Shown here one piece after another: positions 15,309 through 23,733 of a DNA stretch of 28,994 bases. The notes beneath the pieces were generated by a model. The model worked only from the letters and a program-made list of their open reading frames with translations. It did not search any database and had not been told where the DNA came from. Position 1 is the stretch's first letter. Each line of letters starts with the position of its first letter. The translations under genes and the position numbers were made by a program. Where the stretch lies: NCBI GenBank assembly GCA_022837595.1, contig JALHFX010000022.1, positions 1 to 28,994 of the forward strand, in the 5' to 3' direction. The stretch is from Propionibacterium sp. (GTDB lineage: Bacteria > Actinomycetota > Actinomycetes > Propionibacteriales > Propionibacteriaceae).

Positions 15309-16130
15309 TCAGCTGCTAATCGCTGAGCTGTCCTGGCTGGGGGAGCGTTGCGCCTTTCGGACGATGGCGGCGCAGCAGTCGCGGTTGCCGATGCTCAGCT
15401 GCCCCACTGTCAGGTCGGGGTCGATGACGCGAACGAAACCCTCTAAGAGCCCCTGATGGATCGCACAGACCAGGGGCAACTGTTCCGGAGGAATCGTCGC
15501 GCGGAACGGGCAGCGCATAAAAGACAGCACGGAGTCCTGGACGTTCAATCCAAAACCTTGCTTTGCCAGCCCGCGGCTGATCTGATCCAGTGACTCGCTT
15601 GGGGCGGTATCACGTTTCGGCTCCTCGGCTGCAATATTGCGCTCTGCAAGGCTTTCGCCCCATCTGCGACCGGCTTGCTCGGCGAGCTTGAAGGGCTTAG
15701 CGCTGGTCGCCGCCAACTCGCATAGCAGTAACTGAGTCAGTTCGAGTAGATGTCCGATTGTTACTGAAGGTGCCTCATTAGTAGCGTGGTACTCGAGTGG
15801 CGGCCGGCCGTGAACGCTCGCGGACGACCTGGTGCGCCGGGCGTGGCCGGTTTCGACCAGTGCGGCCAAATGGAATCGTGCAGAGTTCTTATGCAAACCC
15901 AACGCGGCAGCCACCTCGTTGACGGTTAGCCCCCGGATGCTGGCCTCCAGTAAGTCCAGTACCTCGGCGCGCGTTCGTCCCAGGCCATTTGGGCGCGCGC
16001 TGAGAGCTTCGGGGGACACGACACTATTCTCACACTCCGGATTCTCGCGCTCAGGTCGTCCGGAGATCTCGGCGGTCTGCTGGCTTGAACGTACCTCTCG
16101 AGAATTGGTCGATAGCCGCCCACGAGCCAC
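15309..16130 (-). CDS. Winged-helix regulator with C-terminal Cys cluster (SufR-like layout)
   Basis: A 273-aa DNA-binding protein. A winged helix-turn-helix lies at about residues 60-100, with recognition region LTVNEVAAALGLHKNSARFHL. The C-terminal third holds Cys207 (FMRCPF), Cys222 (VCAIHQGLLEGF) and an adjacent pair Cys252-Cys253 (NRDCC). Such a layout is typical of ArsR/DeoR-type regulators that hold a metal or Fe-S cluster, such as SufR. The frame opens at GTG 16130, but a GTG at 16019 would give 236 aa and remove a low-complexity N-terminus; neither has a good ribosome-binding site. It abuts the convergent telA partner with no gap and is divergent from mobA-nar, making it the obvious local candidate regulator of nitrate respiration. 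Its signal is unknown. Confidence 0.75.
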   Translation of the reverse strand: MARGRLSTNSREVRSSQQTAEISGRPERENPECENSVVSPEALSARPNGLGRTRAEVLDLLEASIRGLTVNEVAAALGLHKNSARFHLAALVETGHARRTRSSASVHGRPPLEYHATNEAPSVTIGHLLELTQLLLCELAATSAKPFKLAEQAGRRWGESLAERNIAAEEPKRDTAPSESLDQISRGLAKQGFGLNVQDSVLSFMRCPFRATIPPEQLPLVCAIHQGLLEGFVRVIDPDLTVGQLSIGNRDCCAAIVRKAQRSPSQDSSAISS

Positions 16131-16270
16131 CGCTATCGTTGAAAGATCTTCACGTCGTCTTCGGGGCAGACCACAGCGATTCGGATATCGTCACTAGATG
16201 AGCCCATGCACAGGCTTACCAACCACGAGTCCACGGCTTCGATGATGCGAGGTTCGTGTCTTGAGCCGGG

Positions 16271-16897
16271 ATGATGAGCGTGATCGGAGAAAATGCGGCG
16301 ATGCGCAGTTCCGAAGACGAGCGGCGAGGATCGCGAGTCACAGTCGTCCTCGGCGGCGGTCGATCGACGCGGATGGGCACCGACAAGCTCGGGTTGCGCA
16401 TCGACGGCAGCACCCTGCTGGAACGGGCCGTGGCAGCAGGCCTGAATTGGAGTGACCGGGTGGTGATTGCAGGGCCTCGACCACAGCACTGGCGTCCTGA
16501 TTCGAGAGTCAGCTTCGTGGTGGAGGACCCACCATTCGGTGGCCCGGTCGCGGGCCTGTTCGCTGCGCTGGAGGCGGTGCGCAACGCCGATGAGGTCGTG
16601 ATTCTGGCCGGGGATCTCGCTGCCCCTGCAAGGGTCGTCGCTATCTTGGCTGAGGCGCCGATGGGCCGTGACGGCGTGGTCTTGGAAGACAGTGACGGGT
16701 GGGCCCAGTATCTGGCAGGTCGGTATCGCGTCGGGGCGGTCCGTCAGGCATTGCGTGATGTGGGTGGTGTTCGCGGCGCGTCTGTGCGCCGCACGCTGAG
16801 CCCGCTCCGTCTGCATCGGGTGCCAGTTGCGTCGGCAATAAGCCTCGATTTAGACACGCCTAATGATGCGAAAATAGTGGGTGCGGCCAATATTTAG
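16271..16897 (+). CDS. mobA: Molybdenum cofactor guanylyltransferase MobA
   Basis: Attaches GMP to molybdopterin to form the bis-MGD cofactor needed by NarG. The 208-aa product has the nucleotide-binding signature of the family at residues 28-40, LGGGRSTRMGTDK, followed by PPFGGPVAGLFAAL, an AGDLAAP segment at the metal-binding Asp position, and a C-terminal DTPNDA. The first 20 residues are probably not conserved; starts at 16271, 16274 and 16301 are all possible, and no strong Shine-Dalgarno sequence decides. It lies 64 bases upstream of narG on the same strand, so cofactor synthesis and the enzyme that uses it are likely co-expressed. It is divergent from the Cys-rich regulator. Confidence 0.88.
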   Translation: MMSVIGENAAMRSSEDERRGSRVTVVLGGGRSTRMGTDKLGLRIDGSTLLERAVAAGLNWSDRVVIAGPRPQHWRPDSRVSFVVEDPPFGGPVAGLFAALEAVRNADEVVILAGDLAAPARVVAILAEAPMGRDGVVLEDSDGWAQYLAGRYRVGAVRQALRDVGGVRGASVRRTLSPLRLHRVPVASAISLDLDTPNDAKIVGAANI

Positions 16898-16900
16898 AAT

Positions 16901-16936
16901 GGATTACGACGGTTTGTCTCTATGGGTCGTTAATCC
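16901..16936. promoter_or_regulatory. Dyad upstream of narG, candidate operator
   Basis: GGATTACGAC at 16901-16910 is mirrored by GTCGTTAATCC at 16926-16936, a 10-bp match with one extra base, separated by 15 bases. A TACTTT at 16940-16945 could be a -10 element for a narG promoter; its -35 region would fall within this dyad. The dyad may be a regulator site or an intra-operon mRNA hairpin. It does not match the FNR consensus TTGATnnnnATCAA. Confidence 0.35.
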
Positions 16937-16961
16937 AAATACTTTGTGCGAAACTGGCTTC

Positions 16962-19900
16962 ATGGATGACCGCGCAGAACTGGATGGGCCCGCTTCTGAA
17001 GCGCTGCTCAAACTGGGCCGCTTCTTCACAAAATGGGATGAGACCGCCGATCAACGTGCGGTCTTCCGTAAAGGTGGTAGGCAGGGCGATATTTTCTACC
17101 GCGACCGCTGGAGCCACGACAAGATCGTCCGTTCAACCCATGGGGTCAACTGCACAGGGTCGTGCTCATGGAAGGTCTATGTCAAAGACGGGATCATCAC
17201 CTGGGAGTCTCAACAGACCGACTACCCATCCACGGGGCCGGATCGTCCAGAGTATGAGCCGCGTGGCTGCCCCCGCGGAGCCTCTTTCTCCTGGTACAGC
17301 TATTCGCCGACCAGGGTCCGTTATCCCTACGCGCGCGGGGAGTTGTTGGAGCTCTACCGCGAAGCCAAGGCGCGGCTCGGCGACCCGGTGGCCGCATTCT
17401 TAGAGATCTCGACCGACCCCGTGAAGCGCCGTCGCTATCAGCGGGCCCGCGGCAAGGGAGGCCTGGTCCGTGTCTCCTGGGAGGAAGCCCTCGAGATAGC
17501 GGCGGCCAGCTACGTCAACACGATCAAGGAATACGGCCCGGACCGGCTTGTCTCGTTCTCCCCGATTCCGGCGATGAGTATTGTCAGCCACGCGATCGGC
17601 ACCCGTTTCACGCATTTGTTGGGTGCGGCCATGACCAGCTTCTACGACTGGTACGCCGATCTCCCCGTGGCCAGCCCGCAGATCTTCGGTGACCAGACCG
17701 ATGTGCCCGAATCGGGCGACTGGTGGGACGCGACTTATCTCATGATGTGGGGCTCCAACGTTCCGGTGACCCGCACTCCGGATGCCCACTGGATGGCCGA
17801 AGTACGATACCGCGGCACGAAGGTGATCACGGTCAGCCCCGACTATGCCGACAACGTGAAATTCGCTGACGAATGGCTACCGGCCCAAGCCGGCACCGAC
17901 GCGGCGCTGGCTATGGCAATGGGTCATGTCATCCTCAAGGAGAATTTCGTCGACAAACAGGTGGACTATTTCGACGACTATGTCAAGCATTACACCGATC
18001 TGGGGATGCTCGTCACTCTCGTCGAGCATCCCGATGGACATGGTCTGACGGCGGGCAAGTTCCTGACCGCAGCAGATCTCAAAGACCACAAGCATGTCAG
18101 CGATGCCGCCTTCAAGACAGTGATGTGGGACGACTCAACCAGCGGCCCTGCGGTGCCAAATGGATCGATGGGCTACCGCTATTCCGAGGACGGTGCCGGA
18201 CACTGGAATCTCGACCTCGGTGATCTGCGACCGGCTTTGTCGCTGCTGGATATTGACGGTTCGCAAGGTGTTGAGATCGCGTTACCGTGTTTCGAGGATC
18301 CACGAGGGCAGGGCAGTATCATCCAACGCGGAGTTCCCGCACGTGTGATTGATGGCAAGCTCGTCACAACGGTCTTCGACCTGATGCTTGCGCAGTACGG
18401 TGTCGGCCGACCTGGTCTGCCCGGACGCTGGGCGAGCGGTTATGACGATATCGAAACGCCCTACACGCCTGCCTGGCAGGAAGAGATCACCTCGGTCCCG
18501 GCTGAAGCATGCATCCGTGTTGCGCGGGAATTCGCGGCCAACTCGGCTGAATCCAAGGGACGCACGATGATCATCATCGGTGCTGGCGTCTGTCACTGGT
18601 TCCATGCGGATGTCACCTACCGGGCGATCACGGCCCTTCTGATGTTGACCGGATGTATCGGTAAGAACGGCGGCGGGTGGGCCCACTACGTCGGTCAGGA
18701 GAAGGTTCGCCCGATGACCGGCTGGTTCAATATGGCCAATGCCATGGACTGGCAGCGTCCACCGCGCACCATGATCGGTACCGCCTACTGGTATATGCAC
18801 ACCGACCAGTGGCGCACCGACGGTTTCTCCGCCGACCAGCTGAGGTCGCCGCTGTCGACCGGTTCACTAGATGGTCTGCACACTGCGGATGCAGTTGCGT
18901 TGTCTAACAGGCTTGGTTGGATGCCGTTCTATCCACAATTCGACATGAACCCGCTCGATCTGGCGGATGAGGCGCTAGCCGCGGTCGAACGTGGCGAAGC
19001 TGCCTCGGTGCAGGAGTATGTCGCGGCGAAGGTCAAGTCCGGGGAGCTCAGAAGTGCCATCGAAGATATCGATGCACCCCAGAACTGGCCGCGGACGATG
19101 GTCTTGTGGCGTTCGAATCTCATCGGCTCCTCCGCCAAGGGCAGCGAGTACTTCCTCAAGCATCTGCTGGGTACCCACAACAATGTGCTGCCCAACCAGT
19201 ACGCGGCAGATAAACACCCCGAGGTGGTCACCTGGCATGAGGAGGCACCTGAGGGCAAGCTGGATTTGCTGATCACTGCAGATTTCCGAATGACCAGCAC
19301 AACACTGGTCAGCGATCTCATCTTCCCAGCGGCCACCTGGTATGAGAAATACGATATCTCGACCACCGACATGCACCCCTATGTGCATGCCTTCACTCCC
19401 GCAATCGACCCGCCATGGGAGGCCAAGAGCGATTACGAGTTCTTCTCCGAGCTGGCGCTGGCTATCTCCCGGCTGGCGAAGGGACGATTGGACACCCGCA
19501 AGGATCTGGTTGCGGTGGCGTTGCAGCATGATACGCCGGGGCAAGTCGCTCAGCCAGGCGGCCACGTGCCGGACTGGCGCGGCACCGACGTACCCGCGAT
19601 CCCTGGCAAGAATATGCCGGTGTTGGCCGTGGTCGAGCGTGATTACACAGCCATCTTCGACAAGCTCAGCACCGTCGGTCCGCTTGCCGACGAGCTCGGT
19701 TTCACCGTGAAGAACGTCAAATATGACGTCTCACACCAGGTCGAGCAACTGGCCAAACTTCACGGGGTTTATCCGAGCGGTCCGGCTGCCGGTCGTCCGG
19801 CCATCAACACCGACGCGCGTATGGCGGAGGCGATTCTGATGTTCTCCGGTACTACCAATGGCGAGCTGGCTACCCAGGGCTTCCGCGATCTGGAGAAGAA

Positions 19901-20672
19901 GACCGGACGCAGGATCGCCGACCTAGCGGAGGGATCGGAGGAGAAACGGATCACCTTCGTCCAGACCCAACAGGCCCCTCAGTCGGTGATCACTTCGCCC
20001 GAATGGTCCGGCTCGGAGACCGGAGGGCGCCGATATGCGGCATTCACCATCAATACTGAGCGGCTCAAGCCATGGCATACGCTGACCGGCCGGATGCACT
20101 TCTTCCTCGACCATGACTGGATGATTGATGCCGGCGAACAGCTGCCGATCTACCGTCCACCGCTCGACATGAGCAAAGCGTATGGCGAACCAGAATTAGG
20201 CCCGGACGGTGCGAAGACGATCACCGTGCGATACCTGACGGTGCACAACAAGTGGTCGATCCACTCGCAGTATCAGGACAACCTCCTCATGATGACCTTG
20301 GGTCGCGGCGGCCCACAGGCCTGGTTGAGCGTCAATGACGCGAAGTCAATCGGGGTCGCAGACAATGACTGGATCGAGTTGACGAACGCTAATGGCGTCT
20401 TCGTCGCGAGAGCGGTCGTGACGCCGAAGCTGCCAGACGGGATTGCCTACGTCCAACACGCCCAGGAACGCACGGCTGGGGTGCCGAAGTCGGAGACGAC
20501 TGGCAGACGTGGCGGTGTCCACAACTCGGTGACCCGCATCTTGCTGAAGCCTACCCACCTGATTGGTGGTTACGCGCACCAGGCATACGCATTCAATTAC
20601 ATCGGCCCCAGCGGCGTACAACGCGACATCATTTCGACCGTGCGCCGCCGTTCGCAGGAGGTGACCTACTGA
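16962..20672 (+). CDS. narG: Respiratory nitrate reductase alpha subunit NarG
   Basis: Catalytic Mo-bis-MGD subunit that reduces nitrate to nitrite at the cytoplasmic face of the membrane. Starting at ATG 16962 gives 1236 aa, the normal length. The FS0 cluster ligands are His60, Cys64, Cys68 and Cys103 (HGVNCTGSC and RGCPRGASFSWY), each offset by 11 from E. coli NarG. The Mo-ligand Asp is residue 233 in DWYADLPVASPQ. The conserved QTDVPESGDWW and GAGVCHWFHADV segments follow. The N-terminus carries no twin-arginine signal that would be cleaved, as expected for a cytoplasm-facing NarG. The frame extends 27 codons upstream but without family resemblance. No clear Shine-Dalgarno sequence is present. 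The stop overlaps the narH start by one base. Confidence 0.97.
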   Translation: MDDRAELDGPASEALLKLGRFFTKWDETADQRAVFRKGGRQGDIFYRDRWSHDKIVRSTHGVNCTGSCSWKVYVKDGIITWESQQTDYPSTGPDRPEYEPRGCPRGASFSWYSYSPTRVRYPYARGELLELYREAKARLGDPVAAFLEISTDPVKRRRYQRARGKGGLVRVSWEEALEIAAASYVNTIKEYGPDRLVSFSPIPAMSIVSHAIGTRFTHLLGAAMTSFYDWYADLPVASPQIFGDQTDVPESGDWWDATYLMMWGSNVPVTRTPDAHWMAEVRYRGTKVITVSPDYADNVKFADEWLPAQAGTDAALAMAMGHVILKENFVDKQVDYFDDYVKHYTDLGMLVTLVEHPDGHGLTAGKFLTAADLKDHKHVSDAAFKTVMWDDSTSGPAVPNGSMGYRYSEDGAGHWNLDLGDLRPALSLLDIDGSQGVEIALPCFEDPRGQGSIIQRGVPARVIDGKLVTTVFDLMLAQYGVGRPGLPGRWASGYDDIETPYTPAWQEEITSVPAEACIRVAREFAANSAESKGRTMIIIGAGVCHWFHADVTYRAITALLMLTGCIGKNGGGWAHYVGQEKVRPMTGWFNMANAMDWQRPPRTMIGTAYWYMHTDQWRTDGFSADQLRSPLSTGSLDGLHTADAVALSNRLGWMPFYPQFDMNPLDLADEALAAVERGEAASVQEYVAAKVKSGELRSAIEDIDAPQNWPRTMVLWRSNLIGSSAKGSEYFLKHLLGTHNNVLPNQYAADKHPEVVTWHEEAPEGKLDLLITADFRMTSTTLVSDLIFPAATWYEKYDISTTDMHPYVHAFTPAIDPPWEAKSDYEFFSELALAISRLAKGRLDTRKDLVAVALQHDTPGQVAQPGGHVPDWRGTDVPAIPGKNMPVLAVVERDYTAIFDKLSTVGPLADELGFTVKNVKYDVSHQVEQLAKLHGVYPSGPAAGRPAINTDARMAEAILMFSGTTNGELATQGFRDLEKKTGRRIADLAEGSEEKRITFVQTQQAPQSVITSPEWSGSETGGRRYAAFTINTERLKPWHTLTGRMHFFLDHDWMIDAGEQLPIYRPPLDMSKAYGEPELGPDGAKTITVRYLTVHNKWSIHSQYQDNLLMMTLGRGGPQAWLSVNDAKSIGVADNDWIELTNANGVFVARAVVTPKLPDGIAYVQHAQERTAGVPKSETTGRRGGVHNSVTRILLKPTHLIGGYAHQAYAFNYIGPSGVQRDIISTVRRRSQEVTY

Positions 20673-22249
20673 TGGGCAGGCGAGTGATGGCCCAGGTGGC
20701 CATGGTGATGAACCTCGACAAATGCATTGGCTGCCACACTTGTTCGGTGACCTGCAAACAGGCATGGACGAACAGGGCAGGCACAGAATATGTCTGGTTC
20801 AATAATGTCGAGACTCGCCCCGGGCAGGGGTATCCCCGGGGTTATGAGGACCAGGAGAAATGGCAGGGCGGCTGGATCCGTACCAAATCCGGACGACTGA
20901 AACTGCGCTCGGGAGGTCGTTTCAAGAAACTCCTGACGATTTTCGCCTCGCCCACCCAACCGGGCATTGACGATTACTACGAGCCGTGGACCTACGACTA
21001 CGAGACGCTCACCACAGCGCCGCTGGGCGACGATTTCCCGGTGGCACGTCCGAAGTCTTTGATCACCGGCCAAGACATGGCGATCAAGGCTTCGGCGAAC
21101 TGGGACGACGCACTCGGTGGTATCGCAGAGACCGGCGACCAGGACCCGATCGTCAAGAAGCTGCGCGAGCAGGCGAATCAGCAGATCAAGTTCGAGTACG
21201 AGAAGTCATTCATGTTCTTCGTGCCGCGCATCTGCGAACACTGTCTGAACCCATCCTGCATGGCCTCGTGTCCCTCGGGAGCGATCTACAAACGCAGCGA
21301 GGACGGGATCGTGCTGGTCGATCAGGATCGCTGTCGCGGCTGGCGGCAGTGCATCACCGGCTGCCCCTACAAGAAGATCTACTTCAACCACCGCTCTGGC
21401 AAGGCAGAGAAGTGCACGATGTGTTATCCGCGGCTGGAGGTCGGGCTGCCGACGGTCTGCTCGGAGACCTGCGTGGGGCGGTTGCGCTATCTCGGCATCA
21501 TCCTCTACGACCCGGAGAAAGTCACGAAGGCGGCATTGGCCGACGAGCAGGACCTCTATGAATCGCAGCTGGATCTGATGCTCGACCCATCCGATCCGCA
21601 AGTGATCGCCGATGCTCGCGCCAGTGGCATACCCGATGACTGGTTGAGTGCTGCGCAACGCTCACCGGTCTACGCGTTGATCAAGCACTTCAAGGTTGCT
21701 TTGCCGCTGCACCCCGAGTACCGCACCATGCCCATGGTCTGGTACATCCCTCCGCTGTCACCGGTAGTCGACCTCTTGAAGTCGCAGGGACATGATGCCG
21801 AGGCGGGCGGTAATCTCTTCGGTGCCATCGACGCGCTGCGCATTCCGCTGGAGTATCTTGCCGAGCTCTTCACCGCAGGTGATGTCGAGACAGTCCGGCT
21901 CGTGCTTCAGAAGCTGGCTGCGATGCGTTCCTATATGCGCGATGTGACGCTGGGACGCCCGCTCCAGCCGGAACTGGCCGAAGCTGTCGGAATGTCTACC
22001 GAGGCACTGGAACAGATGTACCGGTTGCTGGCTATCGCCAAGTATGACGAGCGTTATGTGATTCCGACAGCGCATGTCGCTGAGGCCCACAATTTGGAGG
22101 AGATGGCCTGCTCTCTCGATTTCGAGGGTGGGCCGGGCGCCGGCGGTAATGGCGCATTTGCATCGGGTTCGGGACGCCCGATACCGATCGCGCTTGAGAG
22201 CTTCGCCGAAACCAAGGCGAGGCGCGATGCAGCGGAGGCGTCCCGGTGA
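20672..22249 (+). CDS. narH: Respiratory nitrate reductase beta subunit NarH
   Basis: Electron-transfer subunit carrying three [4Fe-4S] and one [3Fe-4S] clusters between NarI haems and NarG. The 525-aa protein has the first Cys set at residues 18, 21, 24 and 28 (CIGCHTCSVTC), a second beginning at Cys188 (CEHCLNPSCMASC), and the CRGWRQC motif with Trp224 in place of a Cys, which marks the [3Fe-4S] cluster. CTMCYPRLEVGLPTVCSETC follows. ATG 20672 shares its A with the narG TGA. A second ATG at 20687 is possible, but the first gives the better match to family length. The stop overlaps the narJ GTG (GTGA). Confidence 0.97.
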   Translation: MGRRVMAQVAMVMNLDKCIGCHTCSVTCKQAWTNRAGTEYVWFNNVETRPGQGYPRGYEDQEKWQGGWIRTKSGRLKLRSGGRFKKLLTIFASPTQPGIDDYYEPWTYDYETLTTAPLGDDFPVARPKSLITGQDMAIKASANWDDALGGIAETGDQDPIVKKLREQANQQIKFEYEKSFMFFVPRICEHCLNPSCMASCPSGAIYKRSEDGIVLVDQDRCRGWRQCITGCPYKKIYFNHRSGKAEKCTMCYPRLEVGLPTVCSETCVGRLRYLGIILYDPEKVTKAALADEQDLYESQLDLMLDPSDPQVIADARASGIPDDWLSAAQRSPVYALIKHFKVALPLHPEYRTMPMVWYIPPLSPVVDLLKSQGHDAEAGGNLFGAIDALRIPLEYLAELFTAGDVETVRLVLQKLAAMRSYMRDVTLGRPLQPELAEAVGMSTEALEQMYRLLAIAKYDERYVIPTAHVAEAHNLEEMACSLDFEGGPGAGGNGAFASGSGRPIPIALESFAETKARRDAAEASR

Positions 22250-22920
22250 GTATCACCTCGCAGATCCGCATCCCACGCAAGCACCGGGTCATCTATGCCG
22301 GTGCGGCGGTGCTGCTGAGCTATCCCGACCAGAAGCAACGCAAGCTGCTCGGGATGGTCGAGCAAGCAGCTGCCGAGGCCGGCGTCGGCGAGCACTTCTC
22401 GCCGACGATTACCCACTTGCGTTCGATGCGGTTGCTGGACGCGCAGTCGTGGCATGTGCAGGAGTTCGACCTGTCGAGGCGTCACGCGCTCCATCTGACG
22501 TACTGGACAGACGGCGACACGCGTCGTCGCGGTGAGGTTCTGGCCGCCTTCAAACAGACCTACCGCGACTCCGGACTATTGGTGGATCTGGCCGGGGAAC
22601 TACCGGACTATCTTCCGATGGTGTTGGAATTTGCGGCGAAGGGTTCTCCCGCGGCAGGTGTCGGATTACTGAACACCTATCGTGCCTCGCTCGAACTTCT
22701 GCGGCTCTCACTGGAAAGCGATGGGTTCCCGCATGCTGGCGTCGTTGCCGCGATCTGCCAGACGCTCGGAGGTCCGTCCCCATCCAGTCGGGCGGAGGTT
22801 GAACGGCTCCTCGGTGGGCCGCCGGTCGAGGCCGTCGGGTTGGAGCCCTATGTCTTGTCCACTGATCGACCCGAAGAACAGACGCCTGCGAGAAGCGGCG
22901 ATCTGTACAGATCTCACTAG
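22246..22920 (+). CDS. narJ: Nitrate reductase assembly chaperone NarJ
   Basis: Cytoplasmic TorD-family chaperone that holds NarG for cofactor insertion and membrane docking; it is not part of the final enzyme. The 224-aa helical protein includes AAVLLSYPDQ near the N-terminus, LHLTYWTDGDTRRRGEVLAAFKQTYRDSGL in the middle, and LPDYLPMVLEFAA, the typical NarJ core. It starts with GTG overlapping the narH stop and ends 18 bases before narI. The C-terminal region after about residue 185 is polar and variable, as in other NarJ proteins. Confidence 0.93.
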   Translation: MSITSQIRIPRKHRVIYAGAAVLLSYPDQKQRKLLGMVEQAAAEAGVGEHFSPTITHLRSMRLLDAQSWHVQEFDLSRRHALHLTYWTDGDTRRRGEVLAAFKQTYRDSGLLVDLAGELPDYLPMVLEFAAKGSPAAGVGLLNTYRASLELLRLSLESDGFPHAGVVAAICQTLGGPSPSSRAEVERLLGGPPVEAVGLEPYVLSTDRPEEQTPARSGDLYRSH

Positions 22921-22938
22921 AGGCTTCGAGGAGTTGCC

Positions 22939-23697
22939 ATGGAGTTCCTGATTTGGGGCGCGTTGCCTTATGCCGTCGCGGTCATGCTGATCAGCGGACT
23001 GATCTGGCGTTATCGCTATGATCAGTTCGGCTGGACGACCCGTAGTTCGGAGTTGTTGGAGTCCAAGGTGCTGAAAGTGGCTTCGCCACTCTTCCACTTT
23101 GCGATTCTCGTGGTGCTGATGGGACATTTGGTCGGACTGCTGATTCCGATGGCGGTGACGAATTGGCTCGGCATTGACAACCATGACTACCACAGGGGTG
23201 CCCTCATTGGCGGCGGCTTCGCCGGCATCTGCCTCGTGGTGGGGTTGGTGTTGCTGCTCTGGCGGCGCAGCACCAAAGGTGCGGTCTTACGTGCCACGAC
23301 CACTAATGACAAGATCATGTATCTGGTCCTCGCCACGGTGATCGGACTCGGTCTGGTCGCCACGCTGACAGGTGGCATCGGACCGGGCGGTGAAGAGCAC
23401 AACTATCGCGAGACGGTGTCGGTCTGGTTCCGCTCGCTGCTCATGTTTCACCCCGATGTTGCGGCAATGCAGGCTGCGACGTGGCAATTCAAGGTGCATG
23501 TACTGATGGGGCTGACCTTGTTCGCGATACTCCCGTTCACGCGTTTAGTGCACTCCTTCACGGCTCCGCTGCACTACCTCTTCCGTCCTTATATCGTCTA
23601 TCGTTCCCGAGGCGATGGGAAGACCCTTTCGCGCACGGCCCGTGGCCGCGGTTGGGATCCGGTGGGCACACCGGACAACGCGCGTGGACGCCGCTGA
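22939..23697 (+). CDS. narI: Respiratory nitrate reductase gamma subunit NarI (cytochrome b)
   Basis: Membrane-anchoring dihaem b subunit that oxidises quinol and passes electrons to NarH. The 252-aa protein has five predicted membrane segments. The haem-ligand histidines are His53 and His63 (PLFHFAILVVLMGHLVG) and His187 and His205 (FKVHVLMG and RLVHSFTAPLHYL), the last two at the same numbers as in E. coli NarI. The C-terminal 35 residues are basic and cytoplasmic. The ATG at 22939 is preceded by GAGGAG with five bases of spacing. It is followed by 36 bases before the first narK-type gene. Confidence 0.97.
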   Translation: MEFLIWGALPYAVAVMLISGLIWRYRYDQFGWTTRSSELLESKVLKVASPLFHFAILVVLMGHLVGLLIPMAVTNWLGIDNHDYHRGALIGGGFAGICLVVGLVLLLWRRSTKGAVLRATTTNDKIMYLVLATVIGLGLVATLTGGIGPGGEEHNYRETVSVWFRSLLMFHPDVAAMQAATWQFKVHVLMGLTLFAILPFTRLVHSFTAPLHYLFRPYIVYRSRGDGKTLSRTARGRGWDPVGTPDNARGRR

Positions 23698-23733
23698 GAA
23701 CAGCTGAGGTTGAGCGAGTAGAAAGCACCGATA

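Noticed and set aside
16133..16816. 227-aa minus-strand ORF over mobA
   Set aside because: It is antisense to the conserved MobA reading frame, with His/Pro/Arg-rich low-complexity composition typical of shadow frames.
16898..16961. FNR or similar TTGAT-N4-ATCAA site before narG
   Set aside because: TTAATCCAAAT is the nearest sequence and lacks the required half-site symmetry.
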